Below are positions 63,097 to 64,000 of a DNA stretch of 64,000 bases, piece after piece. A model generated the notes under the pieces. It had not been told where the DNA came from. It saw only the letters and a list, made by a program, of their open reading frames with translations, and searched no databases. This DNA is from Robiginitalea sp. SC105. Its GTDB lineage: Bacteria; Bacteroidota; Bacteroidia; Flavobacteriales; Flavobacteriaceae. The first letter of the stretch is position 1, and each line of letters opens with the position of its first letter. A program made the position numbers and the translations under genes. The stretch is from assembly GCF_014243345.1 (NCBI RefSeq), contig NZ_JACLZF010000001.1, forward strand, positions 1,178,001 to 1,242,000. Reading direction: 5' to 3'.

Positions 63097-64000
63097 ATGG
63101 CCTTACCAAAACCGAAGCTGAGTTTCTGGCAGATTTTCAACATGAATGTGGGTTTCCTGGGCATTCAGTACAGTTTCGGCCTCCAGCAAAGCGCGATCAA
63201 CCCGATCTTCCTCTTTTTGGGCGCCTCGGAAGAACTGCTCCCGATCCTGAATATCGCAGGCCCCGTCACGGGCCTGATTGTCCAACCCATCATCGGCGCC
63301 ATATCGGATAAGACATGGTCGCCCAAATGGGGCCGACGGAAACCTTTTTTCCTGATCGGGGCATTGATGGGCAGTATCTGCCTGTTCCTGTTCCCGCTGA
63401 GCCCGGCCCTCTGGTTTGCCGTCGGGTTGCTCTGGCTGCTGGACGTTGGCAATAATATGGCCATGGAACCCTACCGGGCCTTTGTGGGGGATAAGCTCCC
63501 CGACCAGCAGATGAGCCTGGGCTACCAGATGCAGAGTCTCTTTGTGGGGGCAGGCATCCTGATGGCCAATGCCTCCATCTTCCTCTTCCAGGATTGGTTC
63601 GGGGGCGGGGAGGAGCTCACCGGTTCAGTCCCCAAATGGTTGTACTATTCATTCTTTATCGGCTCGTTCCTGTCCCTGGCCACCATCCTGTGGTCCGTCC
63701 TCAAGACCCCGGAGATACCGCCGGACCCGGAGGAACTTGCGGAAATCAACCGGCATAAGGCACTCCCGTTTATGGAGCGACTGAAAGTGCCCTTTATCGA
63801 GATTGGCCATGCGGTACGCGAGATGCCCAAATTCATGTGGAAGCTGTCGGGGGTCTACCTCTTCCAGTGGTATGCGCTGTTTATCTACTGGCAGTTTATC
63901 ACGCCCCTATTCCGCTCGACCATGGGATTTGATACTTCGGAAGCCGCAGCCCAGGCAGCCAAGATGAGTACCACCTACAATATTGTGACCGCGGTGGTAG
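63097..64000 (+). CDS. SLC45-type sugar transporter, 3' end missing
   Basis: About 301 codons are in the window, and the frame is open to its end. The product fits the SLC45/GPH-like branch of the major facilitator superfamily: the first helix FLGIQYSFGLQQSAINPIFLFLGA, the loop IGAISDKTWSPKWGRRKPFFLIGA (MFS motif A with RR), and DVGNNMAMEPYRAFVGDKLP. Members import sucrose, maltose or malto-oligosaccharides with protons, and in flavobacteria often accompany maltose genes, none of which are visible here. I chose ATG 63097; there are 128 bases after queG without recognisable features. Confidence 0.9.
   Translation, partial: MALPKPKLSFWQIFNMNVGFLGIQYSFGLQQSAINPIFLFLGASEELLPILNIAGPVTGLIVQPIIGAISDKTWSPKWGRRKPFFLIGALMGSICLFLFPLSPALWFAVGLLWLLDVGNNMAMEPYRAFVGDKLPDQQMSLGYQMQSLFVGAGILMANASIFLFQDWFGGGEELTGSVPKWLYYSFFIGSFLSLATILWSVLKTPEIPPDPEELAEINRHKALPFMERLKVPFIEIGHAVREMPKFMWKLSGVYLFQWYALFIYWQFITPLFRSTMGFDTSEAAAQAAKMSTTYNIVTAVV

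Overview
The window looks like chromosomal DNA of a free-living aerobic member of the Bacteroidota, most likely a G+C-rich marine Flavobacteriaceae. A Robiginitalea-like genome is my best guess, from recollection and not from any search. The evidence is the Bacteroidota promoter type (TTG, 19 bases, TAnnTTTG), the alternative complex III plus cytochrome oxidase operon, the DUF4249/TonB-receptor pair, DUF5916, DUF2723, DUF6090 and DUF2807 proteins, and the scarcity of Shine-Dalgarno sequences. I see no phage, insertion sequence, CRISPR array or rRNA operon. There is one tRNA gene.

Layout. 0-9 kb: an RND/MMPL exporter cut by the window edge, then translation genes on the minus strand (frr, pyrH, tsf, rpsB, rpsI, rplM) with an M61 peptidase lipoprotein facing them. 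9-16 kb: outer-membrane and lipoprotein genes (DUF5916 protein, lipocalin-like lipoprotein, DUF4249 lipoprotein, TonB-dependent receptor). 16-26 kb: polA with a decaying tandem duplication of its own 3' end, a glycosylasparaginase, cutC, a membrane metallophosphoesterase, a cysteine-less thioredoxin-fold protein and a 1120-residue DUF2723 glycosyltransferase. 26-31.5 kb: tRNA-Gln, then small metabolic, envelope and transport genes on the minus strand. 31.5-36.1 kb: rimP-nusA-infB behind a promoter and a terminator-like leader hairpin. 36.9-48.7 kb: actABCDEF-coxB-coxA, a complete quinol-to-oxygen respiratory module closed by a strong terminator. 48.8-56.1 kb: DUF2807 protein, an acyl-CoA oxidase-like enzyme, pckA, ruvB and a cytochrome P450. 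56.3-62.0 kb: an accessory block with a flavoprotein oxidase, an unusual three-part AraC regulator, a SnoaL-like secreted protein, a TsdA-like diheme cytochrome c and two exported DsrE-type proteins. 62.0-64 kb: queG and a truncated SLC45-type sugar transporter.

How the genes may work together. The Act complex oxidises menaquinol and should pass electrons to the downstream cytochrome oxidase. The TsdA-like cytochrome and the two exported DsrE-like proteins look like an extracytoplasmic sulfur-handling unit that could feed electrons into the same c-type cytochrome pool; this is inference. The accessory block sits between ruvB/P450 and queG. The most novel-looking items are this sulfur block, its DUF4242/cyclase-like/AraC regulator, a helix-hairpin-helix tail shared by ribosomal protein S2 and ActC, and the 21-bp repeats growing out of the polA stop codon.
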